DNA from: an uncultured Myxococcales bacterium
GTDB taxonomy: Bacteria; Myxococcota_A; Polyangia; Polyangiales; Polyangiaceae
Assembly (NCBI GenBank): GCA_937872925.1
Contig: CALMUT010000086.1
Span: 20,920-84,919 of the forward strand
DNA length: 64,000 bases
Reading direction: 5' to 3'
Below the pieces are notes generated by a model. It saw only the letters and a list, made by a program, of their open reading frames with translations. It did no database searches and was not told the origin of the DNA. Below, in pieces: positions 39,762-49,210 of this stretch (position 1 is its first letter; each line of letters opens with the position of its first letter). The position numbers and the translations under genes are program-made.

Positions 39762-41027
39762 ATGCGTCGGGCAACTGCCCTGCTTTCGGCCTTGTGCCTG
39801 GTTTGTGCCTGCGGGGGAAGTACCGTCGTGCAGACGGCGTTGTCTGGGGATTTGGCGAGCCTCAAGCGCGAAGTCAAATCCGCTCAAGATGCGGGCAAAC
39901 TAAACGACAGCGCGGTGCGTGAGCTAGCCCACGCCGTCGCCTCCCGAGAGATCCGCAGTGCAAAGGGGCCGGACGCCGCCCTCGCCTTCCGTTCATTGCG
40001 CAGCTGCGCCCCTCAGCTCACCCGCGTACTCGAAGATCGCGCGGAGCGCGGCGACGATGCCGCCGCCGAGGCAACGCTGATCCTCTTCGAGCTGGGGAAG
40101 CGCAGTTCCAGGAAGCTCGTGTCGCAGTACCGCGAAAGCGCGGCCGGTTCGTGGCGCGCCGTCGCAGCGCGCGCTGCGGTGTCGCCCGCTGACGCCATGT
40201 TCCGCCGCGAGTTCATGCGAGACGCGGACGAACGCGTGCGCCGAGCTGCCCTGGCGGCGGCCCTTGCGGCGCCGCTGCCAGACGACACCGAAGCGCTGTT
40301 CGAGGCGGCGCGCCTGGACCCGGATCCATTGAGCCGCAGCATCGCCATTCGCGCCTTTGGCGCTCTCGGTGGCACGGACAACGTCAACCGCCTCGACGAC
40401 TTGTGGGCGAAGGCCGACGAGACCACCCGCGTCACCTTGATTGACGCCTGGGCCATGCCGGCTGCCGCACGCGCGGGGGGCGAGGGCAAGCTGCTTCGGA
40501 TTGCGGAGACGGAACGCGGGATCCCGGCGCTCGCCGCAGCTGCCAGTCTGGCCCGAGGCTCCGGCAATGCGGCCAACGTGGGTCAGGCGGTCCTCACCCG
40601 GGCAGTGCAGCACGGCACCCAGGACGAGCGACGCCTGGCCATCCGCATGCTGCCCCTCGACGACCCAGACGCCCGCAAGGCCGTCGAAAAGGCCGCCAAG
40701 GACGAAGACAAAGACGTCCAGGTAATGGCCTGGGCGCGCCTGGCCGGGTTTTCGGATACCCGCGCGGCCGCCGTGCGCCAGCTTGCCACCCTGGCCACCC
40801 CGGACGACGATATCGCGCTCCAGGCCCGAGTCGCGCTGGCCGCCGCAGGCGAAAAGAGCGTGCTGCCGCAGCTCACCCCCCTGCTCAACGCAAAAACGGC
40901 CCGAGCCCGCCTGGTGGCTGCCGAGGGACTGCTCTCCCTGGGCGAGGGGCGACGCGCAGCCACGGCTTTGGCCGACGACGACCCCTGGGTGCGCATGCGC
41001 ATCGCGTGCGTGATTCTAGGGCGCTAG
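39762..41027 (+). CDS. HEAT-repeat lipoprotein
   Basis: Protein of 421 residues with a lipoprotein signal (LCLVCACGG). The mature chain is almost entirely helical and Ala/Arg/Asp-rich, with repeated helix pairs of about 30 residues having the pattern D.D..VR..A..AL, for example DADERVRRAALAAALAAP, DEDKDVQVMAWARLAGF and DDDPWVRMRIACVIL; these are HEAT or PBS-lyase-like repeats. Such solenoids act as scaffolds. It is followed, 57 bases on, by the TRAP transporter gene cluster and may be transcribed with it. Confidence 0.8.
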   Translation: MRRATALLSALCLVCACGGSTVVQTALSGDLASLKREVKSAQDAGKLNDSAVRELAHAVASREIRSAKGPDAALAFRSLRSCAPQLTRVLEDRAERGDDAAAEATLILFELGKRSSRKLVSQYRESAAGSWRAVAARAAVSPADAMFRREFMRDADERVRRAALAAALAAPLPDDTEALFEAARLDPDPLSRSIAIRAFGALGGTDNVNRLDDLWAKADETTRVTLIDAWAMPAAARAGGEGKLLRIAETERGIPALAAAASLARGSGNAANVGQAVLTRAVQHGTQDERRLAIRMLPLDDPDARKAVEKAAKDEDKDVQVMAWARLAGFSDTRAAAVRQLATLATPDDDIALQARVALAAAGEKSVLPQLTPLLNAKTARARLVAAEGLLSLGEGRRAATALADDDPWVRMRIACVILGR

Positions 41028-41084
41028 GGCGTCCTCCGGCGACAAGCGTTGAATTTCCAGCGGTTTGCGAGTATTCCGGCGCCC

Positions 41085-42017
41085 ATGAAGTGGGTGAGCG
41101 GGATCAGGGCGGTACTGCTGGTAGCGGTACTGGGAACCACAGCCTCAGGTTGCCTCAAGAAGGTGCTCCTGAACGGACAAATCAAGGGCACGCGCCAAGG
41201 ATCGGCGGCGGTCAATACGTTGCACGACTACGAAGTCGCACGCGGCGCGGCGCAAGCCGGCATGGCGCAGCTCGAAGGCATGCACAGCCTGGCTCCGGAC
41301 AACACGGACGCACTGTTCATGCTCACGCGAGGCTGGGCCGGTCTCTCCTTCGGTTTCACCGAAGACGACTACGAAGTCGCCTACGAAAAGGGCGACGACG
41401 TCATGGCCGAGTATCATATCCTGCGCGCCCGCGCCGGATTCCTCCGCGCTCGCTACTACGGCATCGAGCTGCTCGGTCATCACGGCGAAGGCTTCAAAGA
41501 AGCCAAGCGCAACCAAGAGACGATCCGCAACTGGCTGGTGGAGAACTTCACGGACGAGGAGCAAGCGGAAGACCTGCTCTGGGCCGGCTATGCTTGGATC
41601 GGACACGTCGCCGCTTCGAAAGAAGTCCCGGAGGCCGTCGGTGAGCTGTACGTCGGTGTCGAGATGGTCAAGCGCAGCGTCGAACTGGACGACAAGCTCG
41701 TCTACGGCACTGGCTACACCATCTTGGGCGCGTACCACGCGCGCTCGGCCATGGCCGAGCTGGACAAGTCCAAGGAGATGTTCGACAAAGCTCTCGCCAT
41801 TAACGGCGGCAAGTACCTGGCGACCAAGCTCAACCTGGCCCAACGCTACTACTGCTACAAAGGCGACAAGGACGCCTACGTGCGGACCTTGAACGAGGTG
41901 CTGGCGGCGGGCGACGAGCTGCCCGAGGCGCGCCTGCCCAACGTCATCGCCAAGCGCCGCGCGCGGCGATACCTGGGCAACAAGATCTGGCAGGAGGAGT
42001 GCGGCTTCCGCCTATAA
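41085..42017 (+). CDS. tatT: TatT-type TPR lipoprotein of a TPR-associated TRAP transporter
   Basis: ATG 41085 (MKWVSGIRAVLLVAVLGTTASGC) gives a lipoprotein signal and 310 residues. The mature protein is all-helical with hidden TPR pairs (for example LPEGMHSLAPDNTDALFMLTRGWAGLSF-like helices, ARAGFLRARYYGIELL, LGAYHARSAMAELDKSKEMFDKALAI). It matches the TRAP-associated component TatT first described as Tp0956 in Treponema pallidum, which forms a trimer that docks the solute-binding protein. The following three genes are a TRAP solute-binding protein and two permeases, completing the TPAT set. The stop is 163 bases before tatP. Confidence 0.85.
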   Translation: MKWVSGIRAVLLVAVLGTTASGCLKKVLLNGQIKGTRQGSAAVNTLHDYEVARGAAQAGMAQLEGMHSLAPDNTDALFMLTRGWAGLSFGFTEDDYEVAYEKGDDVMAEYHILRARAGFLRARYYGIELLGHHGEGFKEAKRNQETIRNWLVENFTDEEQAEDLLWAGYAWIGHVAASKEVPEAVGELYVGVEMVKRSVELDDKLVYGTGYTILGAYHARSAMAELDKSKEMFDKALAINGGKYLATKLNLAQRYYCYKGDKDAYVRTLNEVLAAGDELPEARLPNVIAKRRARRYLGNKIWQEECGFRL

Positions 42018-42180
42018 ATCCCTGGGCTTTTGCGGCGCTGACTGCTCTGAACGCGCTTTCAGCGGGCGCGGCGAATCTTTTTCGCGTAAATGTTGAACGC
42101 TTTGGGGCAACCGCCCGTCTGACTTGCGCCGGGCGGCCTCTGCCCGCAAACCTTTCGGTCTCTTTGAGGAGGATCACAGT

Positions 42181-43164
42181 ATGTTTTCAAGGCTGATGGC
42201 GGCATGCATTGCGGCCGCTTTCCTAGTGATGGGCACGGGCGAAGTCGCTCACGCCGGGACGACTCTCAAGATGGCAACGCAGGCCCCGCCGCGCAGCCCT
42301 TGGGGGAAGGTCTTCAAGACCTGGTCCAAGGCGGTGGATCAAAAGACCAAAGGTGAGGTCAAGATCGACTGGCTTTGGAACGGTACCGCGGGCCCCGAAG
42401 GTGGCGTGGTCGGCAAGGTGAAGTCCAAGCAGCTCGACGGCGCGGCGGTCACCGCCGTTGGCCTTTCCACCATCGACAAGCGATTCCTCGCGCTGCAAAT
42501 GCCAGGCGCCTTCAAGAGCTGGGGCGAGCTCGACCGCGCTCGCGCGAAGCTTGGCCCGGAGCTAGAGGCTGCCGCCAAGAAGGACGGATTCCACCTCGGT
42601 GGCTGGGGTGACGTGGGCATTGGCCGCGTGTTCTCCAAGGGCTTCGGCGTGAAGGTGCCGAGCGATCTAAAGGGCAAGCGTCCCGGCGCCATCGCCGAAG
42701 ACGTCATTGCACCGAAGGTCTACGAGGCCATTGGCGGCGTGACGCCCGTCCCGTCCACCATCACGGGCTTCTTGCCCAAGCTGAACTCCGGCAGCATCAA
42801 CGTGATGAACACGCCGTCCCTTGCGGCAGAGCTGCTGCAGTGGGCGTCGCGCCTGGACCACGTCAACGCCAATGCCACTTACTTCGGAGTTGGCGCGGTG
42901 ATCATGAGTCAGAAGTCCCTGGACAAGCTGCCCGCGGATCAGCGCGAAGTTGTGATGGATACCGGCAAGCAAGCCGCAAAAGCCCTCACCAAGCGCATCC
43001 GCAAGGCGGATGACAAGGCCTTCGACCGCCTCAAGAAAAAGATGAAGGTCCACGAGCCCACGGGCGCCGAAAAGGCCGAGTGGAAGAAAGTCTTCGACAA
43101 GGCCTGCGGCCGCCTCAAGGGTGCCATCCCGGCGGGCGCGCTGAAGACGGTAGGCGCTTGCTAA
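42181..43164 (+). CDS. tatP: TRAP transporter solute-binding protein (DctP/TatP type)
   Basis: ATG 42181 follows a strong GAGGAGGATCAC ribosome-binding site (42167-42178), giving 327 residues; the longer frame upstream is rejected. A cleavable signal (ending VAHA) precedes the mature DctP-family fold: TTLKMATQAPPRSPWGKVFKTW at the start, KVEKDW-type GEVKIDWLWNGTAG, LDGAAVTAVGLSTI, and the long helix near SLDKLPADQREVVMDTGKQAAKAL. DctP proteins bind organic acids or other small carboxylates; the Arg that contacts carboxylates in the canonical family (about residue 150) is not clearly conserved. It is followed by a terminator, which lowers transcription of the permease genes. Confidence 0.92.
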   Translation: MFSRLMAACIAAAFLVMGTGEVAHAGTTLKMATQAPPRSPWGKVFKTWSKAVDQKTKGEVKIDWLWNGTAGPEGGVVGKVKSKQLDGAAVTAVGLSTIDKRFLALQMPGAFKSWGELDRARAKLGPELEAAAKKDGFHLGGWGDVGIGRVFSKGFGVKVPSDLKGKRPGAIAEDVIAPKVYEAIGGVTPVPSTITGFLPKLNSGSINVMNTPSLAAELLQWASRLDHVNANATYFGVGAVIMSQKSLDKLPADQREVVMDTGKQAAKALTKRIRKADDKAFDRLKKKMKVHEPTGAEKAEWKKVFDKACGRLKGAIPAGALKTVGAC

Positions 43165-43187
43165 GCTGAGCGGCTAGCCAAAAGACT

Positions 43188-43222
43188 CGGGCCAGGCCTT
43201 TGGGCTTGGCCCGTTTTCTTTT
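43188..43222 (+). terminator. Rho-independent terminator between tatP and tatQ
   Basis: An 11-bp stem (CGGGCCAGGCC at 43188-43198 with GGCTTGGCCCG at 43203-43213, one G-T pair), four-base loop and a T-rich run TTTTCTTTTT. It lies 23 bases after tatP. Such an element between binding protein and permease genes gives more binding protein than permease. Confidence 0.87.
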
Positions 43223-43296
43223 TGTCGGGGCACTTCCGTCGCAATTCGCGCAGAAATCGCGACGGCTTTTCGTCAACTCGCGATAACGTGCGGCCG

Positions 43297-44982
43297 ATGC
43301 CTGCAGAGGGAAAAGGGAAGCAAGCCGTCGGGAGCGACGACAGCGGGAAAGACGCCGCGGAGCCGACACCACCGAGCCAGGACCCGCCGCCAGCCAAAGT
43401 GGCCGCCTGGGGTCGCCCGCTGATCCGCTTGGACAACGCATGGACCGCCTGGGAGGGGTGGCTGTGCGCAGCTGTGCTGCTGCTAGAAGTGCTGGTGCTC
43501 TCACTCTGGGTGGGACTCAAGGGGCTGTCCACCCCGCCGGATGCCGGCAACGCCGGTATCGTCTTTCGGGCGCTCACCGGGTCCCTGGTGCTGGGCTTGG
43601 GCGGCTTCTTGGTCGTGCGCAAGAAGCCCAAAAAGGTGCAACGCGCCGTTTCTATTACGGGCGTCGTGATCGGCATCGTCAGTGCCAAGTATTGGCAGAC
43701 CACGGGCGTGGAATGGTCCAGCAATCTGCTCAACTGGTATCAGCAGGCCTCTACTCTAACGCTCTTTGGAGGTCTGCGTGGTGTGGGCACCCGGCTCACG
43801 CTGCTGCTGGCGCTACTCGGAGGGTCCTTGGCGACCGCGAGCGGGAAACACATCACCATCGACCTGGTGACGCGCTTCGTGCAGCCGAAGGTGCGATTGC
43901 CCCTGGTCATCGTCGGCTGGCTAGGCTCCGCAGTGATCTGCGGCAGCGCGGCCTGGGGCTTCTTCGACCACATCGCCATCGAGGACTTCGGGGCCAAATC
44001 CGATATCACCGCATCCGCAAAGGTGTCCAAAGTGATGGATGGCCTCGGCGAAAACACATTCATCGCGCGCAAGCAAATCGTCCTCGACATGAAAACCCTG
44101 CCGAAAGTGCTCAAGGGCGAGCGCTATTCGGAGTGGCTGGGCGGACAGGAATGGAACGACTTCCTGGAAACCGGCGGCTTTGTCGAACGCTACGGCAAAG
44201 AGAAGATTGAAGACCTCAAACTGACCGGAGACGCCAAGCGGTCTCCCATCGTCGTGGTGCCGGATCGGGGGGAGCCCCGCGGCGAGCTGATCAAGGCCGC
44301 CAACTTGGTCTTCCCGATCGGACTGTTGATCATTGCCATTCGCTTCGTGCTGCTGTCGCTGCTGGCCGCGGCGGGTCACAAGAGCGTCGACCCGGACGCC
44401 CATGTCGAGGGTGACGACATCGAGAAGCAACGCAGCTTTGATGGGCCTAGCGAGCCGGAGGCGACGGAAGCAAGCGACAAGAAGGCGTCGCCCAAGGACG
44501 CCAGCGCAAGCACCGACGCCGAGAAGAAACCGCCAGACAAATCCAAGGATCCCGACGACGACGACGACGATGAAGCAGACGTCGCCGCAAAGGACGACTC
44601 GGACAAAGACGACGATAAGAAAGACGTCGTGGCCAAAGACGACTCGGACAAGGACGACTCGGACAAAGACGACGAGGACGACGACAAGAAGGACGTCGTG
44701 GCCAAAGACGACTCGGACAAAGACGACGATAAGAAAGACGTCGTGGCCGACTCGGACAAAGACGACTCGGACAAGGACGACGATAAGAAAGGCGTCGTGG
44801 CTAAAGGCGCGGACGACAAGGCCGAGGAAAAGGCCGATGCTGCCGACGGCGACCAGCCGTCCGCAGGCGAGACCGAAGCGGTCGCTTCCAAAGACAAGGA
44901 CGCCGCGGACGGGAAGAGCTCGGACCCCGCCACGCCGAAGGACAAAGGCGGCGACGACGAGAGCAAGGGGAAGAAGTCATGA
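43297..44982 (+). CDS. tatQ: Expanded TRAP small permease (TatQ/DctQ type) with acidic repeat tail
   Basis: ATG 43297 (MPAEGKGKQAVGSDDSG) gives 561 residues, about three times a usual DctQ (150-200). Four to five hydrophobic segments lie at about 48-72, 80-105, 118-145, 160-182 and 350-372. The usual DctQ core includes SGKHITIDLVTRFVQPKVRLPLVIVGWLG. A soluble insertion of about 130 residues (about 240-345) splits it before the last helix. The last ~190 residues are a highly acidic, Lys-rich tail with KDDSDKDD and KKDVVAK units repeated at least four times. The stop overlaps tatM as ATGA. Confidence 0.86.
   Translation: MPAEGKGKQAVGSDDSGKDAAEPTPPSQDPPPAKVAAWGRPLIRLDNAWTAWEGWLCAAVLLLEVLVLSLWVGLKGLSTPPDAGNAGIVFRALTGSLVLGLGGFLVVRKKPKKVQRAVSITGVVIGIVSAKYWQTTGVEWSSNLLNWYQQASTLTLFGGLRGVGTRLTLLLALLGGSLATASGKHITIDLVTRFVQPKVRLPLVIVGWLGSAVICGSAAWGFFDHIAIEDFGAKSDITASAKVSKVMDGLGENTFIARKQIVLDMKTLPKVLKGERYSEWLGGQEWNDFLETGGFVERYGKEKIEDLKLTGDAKRSPIVVVPDRGEPRGELIKAANLVFPIGLLIIAIRFVLLSLLAAAGHKSVDPDAHVEGDDIEKQRSFDGPSEPEATEASDKKASPKDASASTDAEKKPPDKSKDPDDDDDDEADVAAKDDSDKDDDKKDVVAKDDSDKDDSDKDDEDDDKKDVVAKDDSDKDDDKKDVVADSDKDDSDKDDDKKGVVAKGADDKAEEKADAADGDQPSAGETEAVASKDKDAADGKSSDPATPKDKGGDDESKGKKS
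44540..44810 (+). repeat. Asp/Lys-coding repeat in tatQ tail
   Basis: DNA encoding repeated KDDSDKDD and DKKDVVAK units at about 45-69-bp spacing, with runs of GAC codons around 44555-44580. In-frame repeat growth and shrinkage by slippage is plausible here. Confidence 0.75.
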
Positions 44983-46670
44983 TCATCTTTCTCTTCGTCG
45001 TCGTGTTTGCACTGATCGGTGCGCCCGTGTTTGCCGTCATGGCGGGCACCACGGAGCTTGCGGGGCTGCTGCACCCGGATCCCTCGATGCATCAACTGCG
45101 CTTCTTGGCGCCGGACGTTCTGGACGAGCGCTTCGCGGGTTCGCCCATTCTGGTGACGGTGCCGCTATTCACCTTCATCGGCTACTGCATGGCCGAGTCG
45201 AATACGCCGGAACGCATCGTGCGCGCTTCCAACGCCTTCTTCGGCTGGATGCCCGGCGGGCTAGCCATTGTCTGCATTTTTGCCAGCGCGTTCTTCACCA
45301 CCCTAACGGGCGGTAGCGCAGTGACCATCGTTGCGATCGGCGCCCTGCTGTACCCCGCCCTCCGCAGCCGCGGCTACCCGGAAGAGTACTCCCTTGGCTT
45401 GGTGATGACCGGCGGCTCGTTGGGTTTGCTGCTGCCTCCGTCCCTGCCGATCTTGGTCTACTCCTTGGTAGCGGGCATCGATTTCACCAAGGCGTTTAAG
45501 GCCGGCATCATCCCCGGACTGCTGGTGATCGGTCTGCTTGGCATTCACGCCGCCTACATCGGCATCAAGGAAAAGATCCCGCGCACCAAGCCGAATCTGG
45601 AGGAGATGGGGTCCAGCCTGTGGTTCATGAAGTGGGAGCTGGGGATCCCCGTACTGATTCTCGGCGGCCTGGCCACGGGTCTCACGGACATCGACGAAAG
45701 CGCGGCCTTTGCAGCGCTCTACGTGCTGCTCATCGAGATCTACGTCTACAAGGATCTGACGTGGAAGGACTTCCCGAGAATCGCGCGAAGTGCCATCGCG
45801 CTCGCAGGAGCGGTCGTCCTGATCATGGCCATGGCCATGGCGCTGACGAACTACCTCATCACCGAGCAGATCCCACAGAAGATATTCGAGTGGGTCACGG
45901 GTATGGGCGTGAAGGAAAAGTGGCAGTTCCTGATCACGCTGAACATCTTCCTCTACATCCAGGGCATGGTGATGGACGGCTTCTCCGCCATCCTCGTCGC
46001 CGTCCCCCTGCTGATCCCGTTCGCAGCAGAGTTCGGTCTGTCGCCCTTCCACTTGGCGATGATGTTCCTGCTCAACCTCGAAATCGCCTACCTGTCCCCA
46101 CCACTGGGGCAGAACCTGTTCGTCACCAGCTTCCGCTTCAATCGGCCGATGGTGCAGCTGTACCGGATCGCGATCCCCTTCATCTTGATTCTGCTGGTTG
46201 GGCTGGTCATGATCATGACCATCCCGCGGCTCTCGACCTACGCCGTTGAAGGTGACATCGCCGCAGCCCGCGCCAAGGCAGAGAAATTCGGCGAGCCTCC
46301 GCGGGATGCCTGGCTGATGGAGTGCGTGCAGGAGGACCGCAACAACCCCTTGCCGTGCTCCGATGCAGACAAGGCCAAGTGGGGCGCTGGCAAGGACGTC
46401 GCCACGCCACCAGAGGGGGAAACAGACCCCGACGCGGACAAGCCTGAGGGCGAGGACGACGACATGGACGATCTGCTCGAAGACATGTTGGAAGACGGCG
46501 ACGGCGAAGAGAAGAAAGAGCCTTCCAAAGACGGCACCGACGACGACCTGCTCGAGAAGATGCTGGGAGAAGGCGGCGCCGGCGGCGAGGAAGAGAAGAA
46601 AGAGAAGAAGGAGCCTTCCAAAGACGGCACCGACGACGACCTACTCGAAGACATGCTCAAGGACGACTAG
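44979..46670 (+). CDS. tatM: TRAP large permease (TatM/DctM type) with repeated acidic C-terminal tail
   Basis: Protein of 563 residues whose ATG overlaps the tatQ stop. About 12 membrane helices show the DctM signature: VTVPLFTFIGYCMAESNTPERI, FTTLTGGSAVTIVAIGALLYPAL, MTGGSLGLLLPPSLPILVYSLVAG, and FNRPMVQLYRIAIPFILILLVG at the end of the core. The core ends near residue 420; the last 130 residues are soluble and very acidic with three copies of a DDLLE(D/K)ML motif and two of EPSKDGTDDD. DctM forms the solute channel with DctQ; the tail is not part of the usual family. It is the last gene of the TRAP cluster. Confidence 0.9.
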   Translation: MIIFLFVVVFALIGAPVFAVMAGTTELAGLLHPDPSMHQLRFLAPDVLDERFAGSPILVTVPLFTFIGYCMAESNTPERIVRASNAFFGWMPGGLAIVCIFASAFFTTLTGGSAVTIVAIGALLYPALRSRGYPEEYSLGLVMTGGSLGLLLPPSLPILVYSLVAGIDFTKAFKAGIIPGLLVIGLLGIHAAYIGIKEKIPRTKPNLEEMGSSLWFMKWELGIPVLILGGLATGLTDIDESAAFAALYVLLIEIYVYKDLTWKDFPRIARSAIALAGAVVLIMAMAMALTNYLITEQIPQKIFEWVTGMGVKEKWQFLITLNIFLYIQGMVMDGFSAILVAVPLLIPFAAEFGLSPFHLAMMFLLNLEIAYLSPPLGQNLFVTSFRFNRPMVQLYRIAIPFILILLVGLVMIMTIPRLSTYAVEGDIAAARAKAEKFGEPPRDAWLMECVQEDRNNPLPCSDADKAKWGAGKDVATPPEGETDPDADKPEGEDDDMDDLLEDMLEDGDGEEKKEPSKDGTDDDLLEKMLGEGGAGGEEEKKEKKEPSKDGTDDDLLEDMLKDD

Positions 46671-46680
46671 CGGCGCCGCG

Positions 46681-47568
46681 CTATTGCATGGAGTCGGTCA
46701 ACCAAAGCAGCGCGGGCTCCATGCGGCGCGCGCTGCTGGCATCGAAGAAATGGCCCACGGGCCCCAGGCTGAAGAAACGCGCTTCGAAACCCGCGCGCGC
46801 CAAGGCGCCGGCCGCGCGGCGTAGCTTGGCGGCGGTGCGGTCGTTGTCCCCGGCCACCAAGGCCAAGCGAAGCACCTGCGCCTTCTCGAGCTGCGCAAGA
46901 CTGGGCGTCACCGAAGCGTTCACGATCATGAGGCGCTGGTAACGCCCGGGCGATGCCAAAGCGATGCGCAGTGCGGCTGGCGCGCCCAGGGAGTAACCCA
47001 CCAGCGCGCGGCGTCCGATTTGCGCGCTGTGCGCCGTTTCCAGCGCGTCGCTGAAACCGCGTACTTGACCGACGAGTTGGGCGTCCTTGCCAATCCACAT
47101 GCGACCGCCGCCGTTGCAGGCCGCGGGCCCGGGGGGACACAGCAGCCACGCGTGTTTCGCGGCACCGACGAAGACGGGACATTCCCACTCGGGAATGGCG
47201 CACATGCCGTGCAAGAACACGACGAGGGGCTCCGTGGTCGCACCCGTTCCCGGTGGGTGCACGAGTGCGGGACGGGACGCCCCGGCGCGCGTACCAGATC
47301 CGGTCGTCTCCAGCTCCAGTTTCGAGAATCCAGCGGGGCGCGCCGGCAGCGGGGTGCTGTCCGTGGCTGCCGCGTCCATTGACCTCGCCGCTGGTGCAGG
47401 CGCAACGCCGGCGTCCATCGGCGATGCCCGGGCGTCGCGCGGCCCTCCAGCTTGCCTGCGGCCGCCATCGTCGCTTGGCTGCCGAGGCTTCGCGGGCAGC
47501 TCCGATCGCGGCGCACACCCGCCAAGCAGGGCAGCCGTCAGAATCGCGATGTCGCGCGCGCGGGCCAT
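46681..47568 (-). CDS. Lipoprotein alpha/beta hydrolase (esterase-like)
   Basis: Protein of 295 residues with lipoprotein signal (LLGGCAPRS), a Pro/Ala/Asp-rich linker (about 30-75) and an alpha/beta-hydrolase fold. Visible are VFLHGMCAIPEWECP (oxyanion HG), the nucleophile elbow VGYSLGAPAALRIAL (GxSxG), an Asp in LALVAGDNDRTA and the catalytic His in LGPVGHFFD. The reaction is unknown. Several Cys residues around the HG motif (CAIPEWEC, LLCPPGPAAC) suggest disulfides in the extracytoplasmic form. It lies 15 bases after the MATE exporter on the same strand. Confidence 0.85.
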   Translation of the reverse strand: MARARDIAILTAALLGGCAPRSELPAKPRQPSDDGGRRQAGGPRDARASPMDAGVAPAPAARSMDAAATDSTPLPARPAGFSKLELETTGSGTRAGASRPALVHPPGTGATTEPLVVFLHGMCAIPEWECPVFVGAAKHAWLLCPPGPAACNGGGRMWIGKDAQLVGQVRGFSDALETAHSAQIGRRALVGYSLGAPAALRIALASPGRYQRLMIVNASVTPSLAQLEKAQVLRLALVAGDNDRTAAKLRRAAGALARAGFEARFFSLGPVGHFFDASSARRMEPALLWLTDSMQ

Positions 47569-47583
47569 ACCCCGCAGCGTGGC

Positions 47584-49023
47584 TCAGATCCGGATATCTT
47601 TCCAATCTCCCGAGGCGAACTTCCAGACCATGATGGCCGTGAGGAGAACGACATAAGCCACCGCGGCGCTCCAGATCCCCACCAGGCCGTAGCCCAGAGT
47701 GATGCCTAGAAACCACGCCAGCGGTACCAGGCATGCGAAGTGGAGAATCAGCTCCACGATCATCACGAAACGGGTATTGCCGGCGCCGAAGAGCGCTTGG
47801 GTCAAGATCATGCCCACCGCGATCAGAGGCGTGATGATGCCCATGATCTGCATCGGCATCATGGCGGCTTCGATCACGGCCGGGCTTTGGCTGACCACCG
47901 ACAGGATTTGAGCCGGGAAGATCACGCCTTCTAGCAAACCAACGATGCCGAAAATGATGAGTCCCAGCCGCACGCTGACCCAGCCAAATCGGGCCGCCTT
48001 GTTGCCGTCGCCCTCGCCAAGGGACTGACTGACTAGCGTCGCCGTGGAAGTGCCGAAGGCGAGACACGCCGTAAAGGTAAGCTTGAGGATCCCGACGATG
48101 ACCGTCGTTGCCGCGCTATTGACGGCCTCGGCACGTCCCCCGGGGCAGCTCGACTCCACCAGCGTGCTGCTGCTGATACTGTCCAGCTTGCTGACGATCA
48201 TGGCGAAGAGGGCAAATCCACTCATCACAGCGATGGTGGCGATGGCACTCGGGACGCTGAGCTTCAGGATGTCTCGGGTCAGGGACTTGCTCAGACGCTT
48301 GAGCTGGAACGGCTCGAACACCCGGCGGTACTTGGCCAGCATGGCCCAGCCGATCATGATGGCCAAGCCGACCCATGTGCTGACAAAGCCGGCCAAGCCG
48401 GCGCCGGCGATCCCCATACGGGGCGCGCCCCAGCGCCCGAAGATGAAGATCAGGCACAGCACGATGTTCAGGGCGTTCATGACCACAGCGCTGACGAGAT
48501 GCACGTGCGTCTTGCCGATGCCGTCGAAAAACGACTTGAAGGAAAACGTCATCGCCATGCTGACGATGCCCAGCAAGCGCCAATTGAGGTACTCCGTGGC
48601 CGCCTGACGCACCTCGGGAACCTTGATCAACACCTGGAGGATATGGGGGAGGGAGAGATAGCCGACGACGGTGAAGGCCCCCCCCGCCACCAAAGAGAAG
48701 AACCAGGAGTTGACCAGAACAGCGCCGGCATCCTCGGGGTTCTTTTGGGCGAAGCGCCGCGCCGCAATCGCTTGGGTGCCCACGGAAATCGCCGAAAGGG
48801 ATCCTCCGAACATCCACAGCAAGATCAACGACGGCAGCAAGGCCGCTTGGGCGTTCGACGACTCCGGACACGGCAGCCACGAGAAGAAGATGATGTCGAT
48901 CTCGTTGACGATGCTCTGAGTCAGCATCGCCACGACGGTCGGCGTCGCCAAGCGCAGCACGGCACGGTACGGCGAGCCTTCGGTGGCCACGCGCAGGCCG
49001 CTGGGGTTGGGGATGGTGGCCAT
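47584..49023 (-). CDS. MATE-family multidrug/cation antiporter
   Basis: Protein of 479 residues with twelve predicted membrane helices. MATE family features are an LRLATPTVVAMLTQSIVNEIDIIF start, GTQAIAARRFAQKN after TM2, a repeated second half with TSTATLVSQSLGEGDGNKA, and GVGMILTQALFGAGNTRFVMI. MATE proteins export cationic drugs or metabolites using Na+ or H+. A short extra loop between TM7 and TM8 (VESSCPGGRAEAVNSA) is unusual. It is probably co-transcribed with the downstream hydrolase gene. Bases 49024-49210 between it and the kinase gene hold no clear gene. Confidence 0.93.
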   Translation of the reverse strand: MATIPNPSGLRVATEGSPYRAVLRLATPTVVAMLTQSIVNEIDIIFFSWLPCPESSNAQAALLPSLILLWMFGGSLSAISVGTQAIAARRFAQKNPEDAGAVLVNSWFFSLVAGGAFTVVGYLSLPHILQVLIKVPEVRQAATEYLNWRLLGIVSMAMTFSFKSFFDGIGKTHVHLVSAVVMNALNIVLCLIFIFGRWGAPRMGIAGAGLAGFVSTWVGLAIMIGWAMLAKYRRVFEPFQLKRLSKSLTRDILKLSVPSAIATIAVMSGFALFAMIVSKLDSISSSTLVESSCPGGRAEAVNSAATTVIVGILKLTFTACLAFGTSTATLVSQSLGEGDGNKAARFGWVSVRLGLIIFGIVGLLEGVIFPAQILSVVSQSPAVIEAAMMPMQIMGIITPLIAVGMILTQALFGAGNTRFVMIVELILHFACLVPLAWFLGITLGYGLVGIWSAAVAYVVLLTAIMVWKFASGDWKDIRI

Positions 49024-49210
49024 GGGGGCGTCGGACGCTTGCTACGTGAGCCCGGGTGCTCCCTCGGCTGCGTCCCGCATCGGGGTCCACGTAGGCGAGC
49101 GGCGTTATCGCGGACTTGTCGGCGTCAGGAAAGCAAAATGGGCGGCAGGCTCAGGGCGATCTCCATGAAATCGCGCACTTAGCCGTGCCGCCCGGGCGGA
49201 TCCCCGCGCC

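Noticed and set aside
44540..44810. Tandem DNA repeats as a CRISPR or satellite element
   Set aside because: The repeats are in frame and encode the acidic tail of TatQ.
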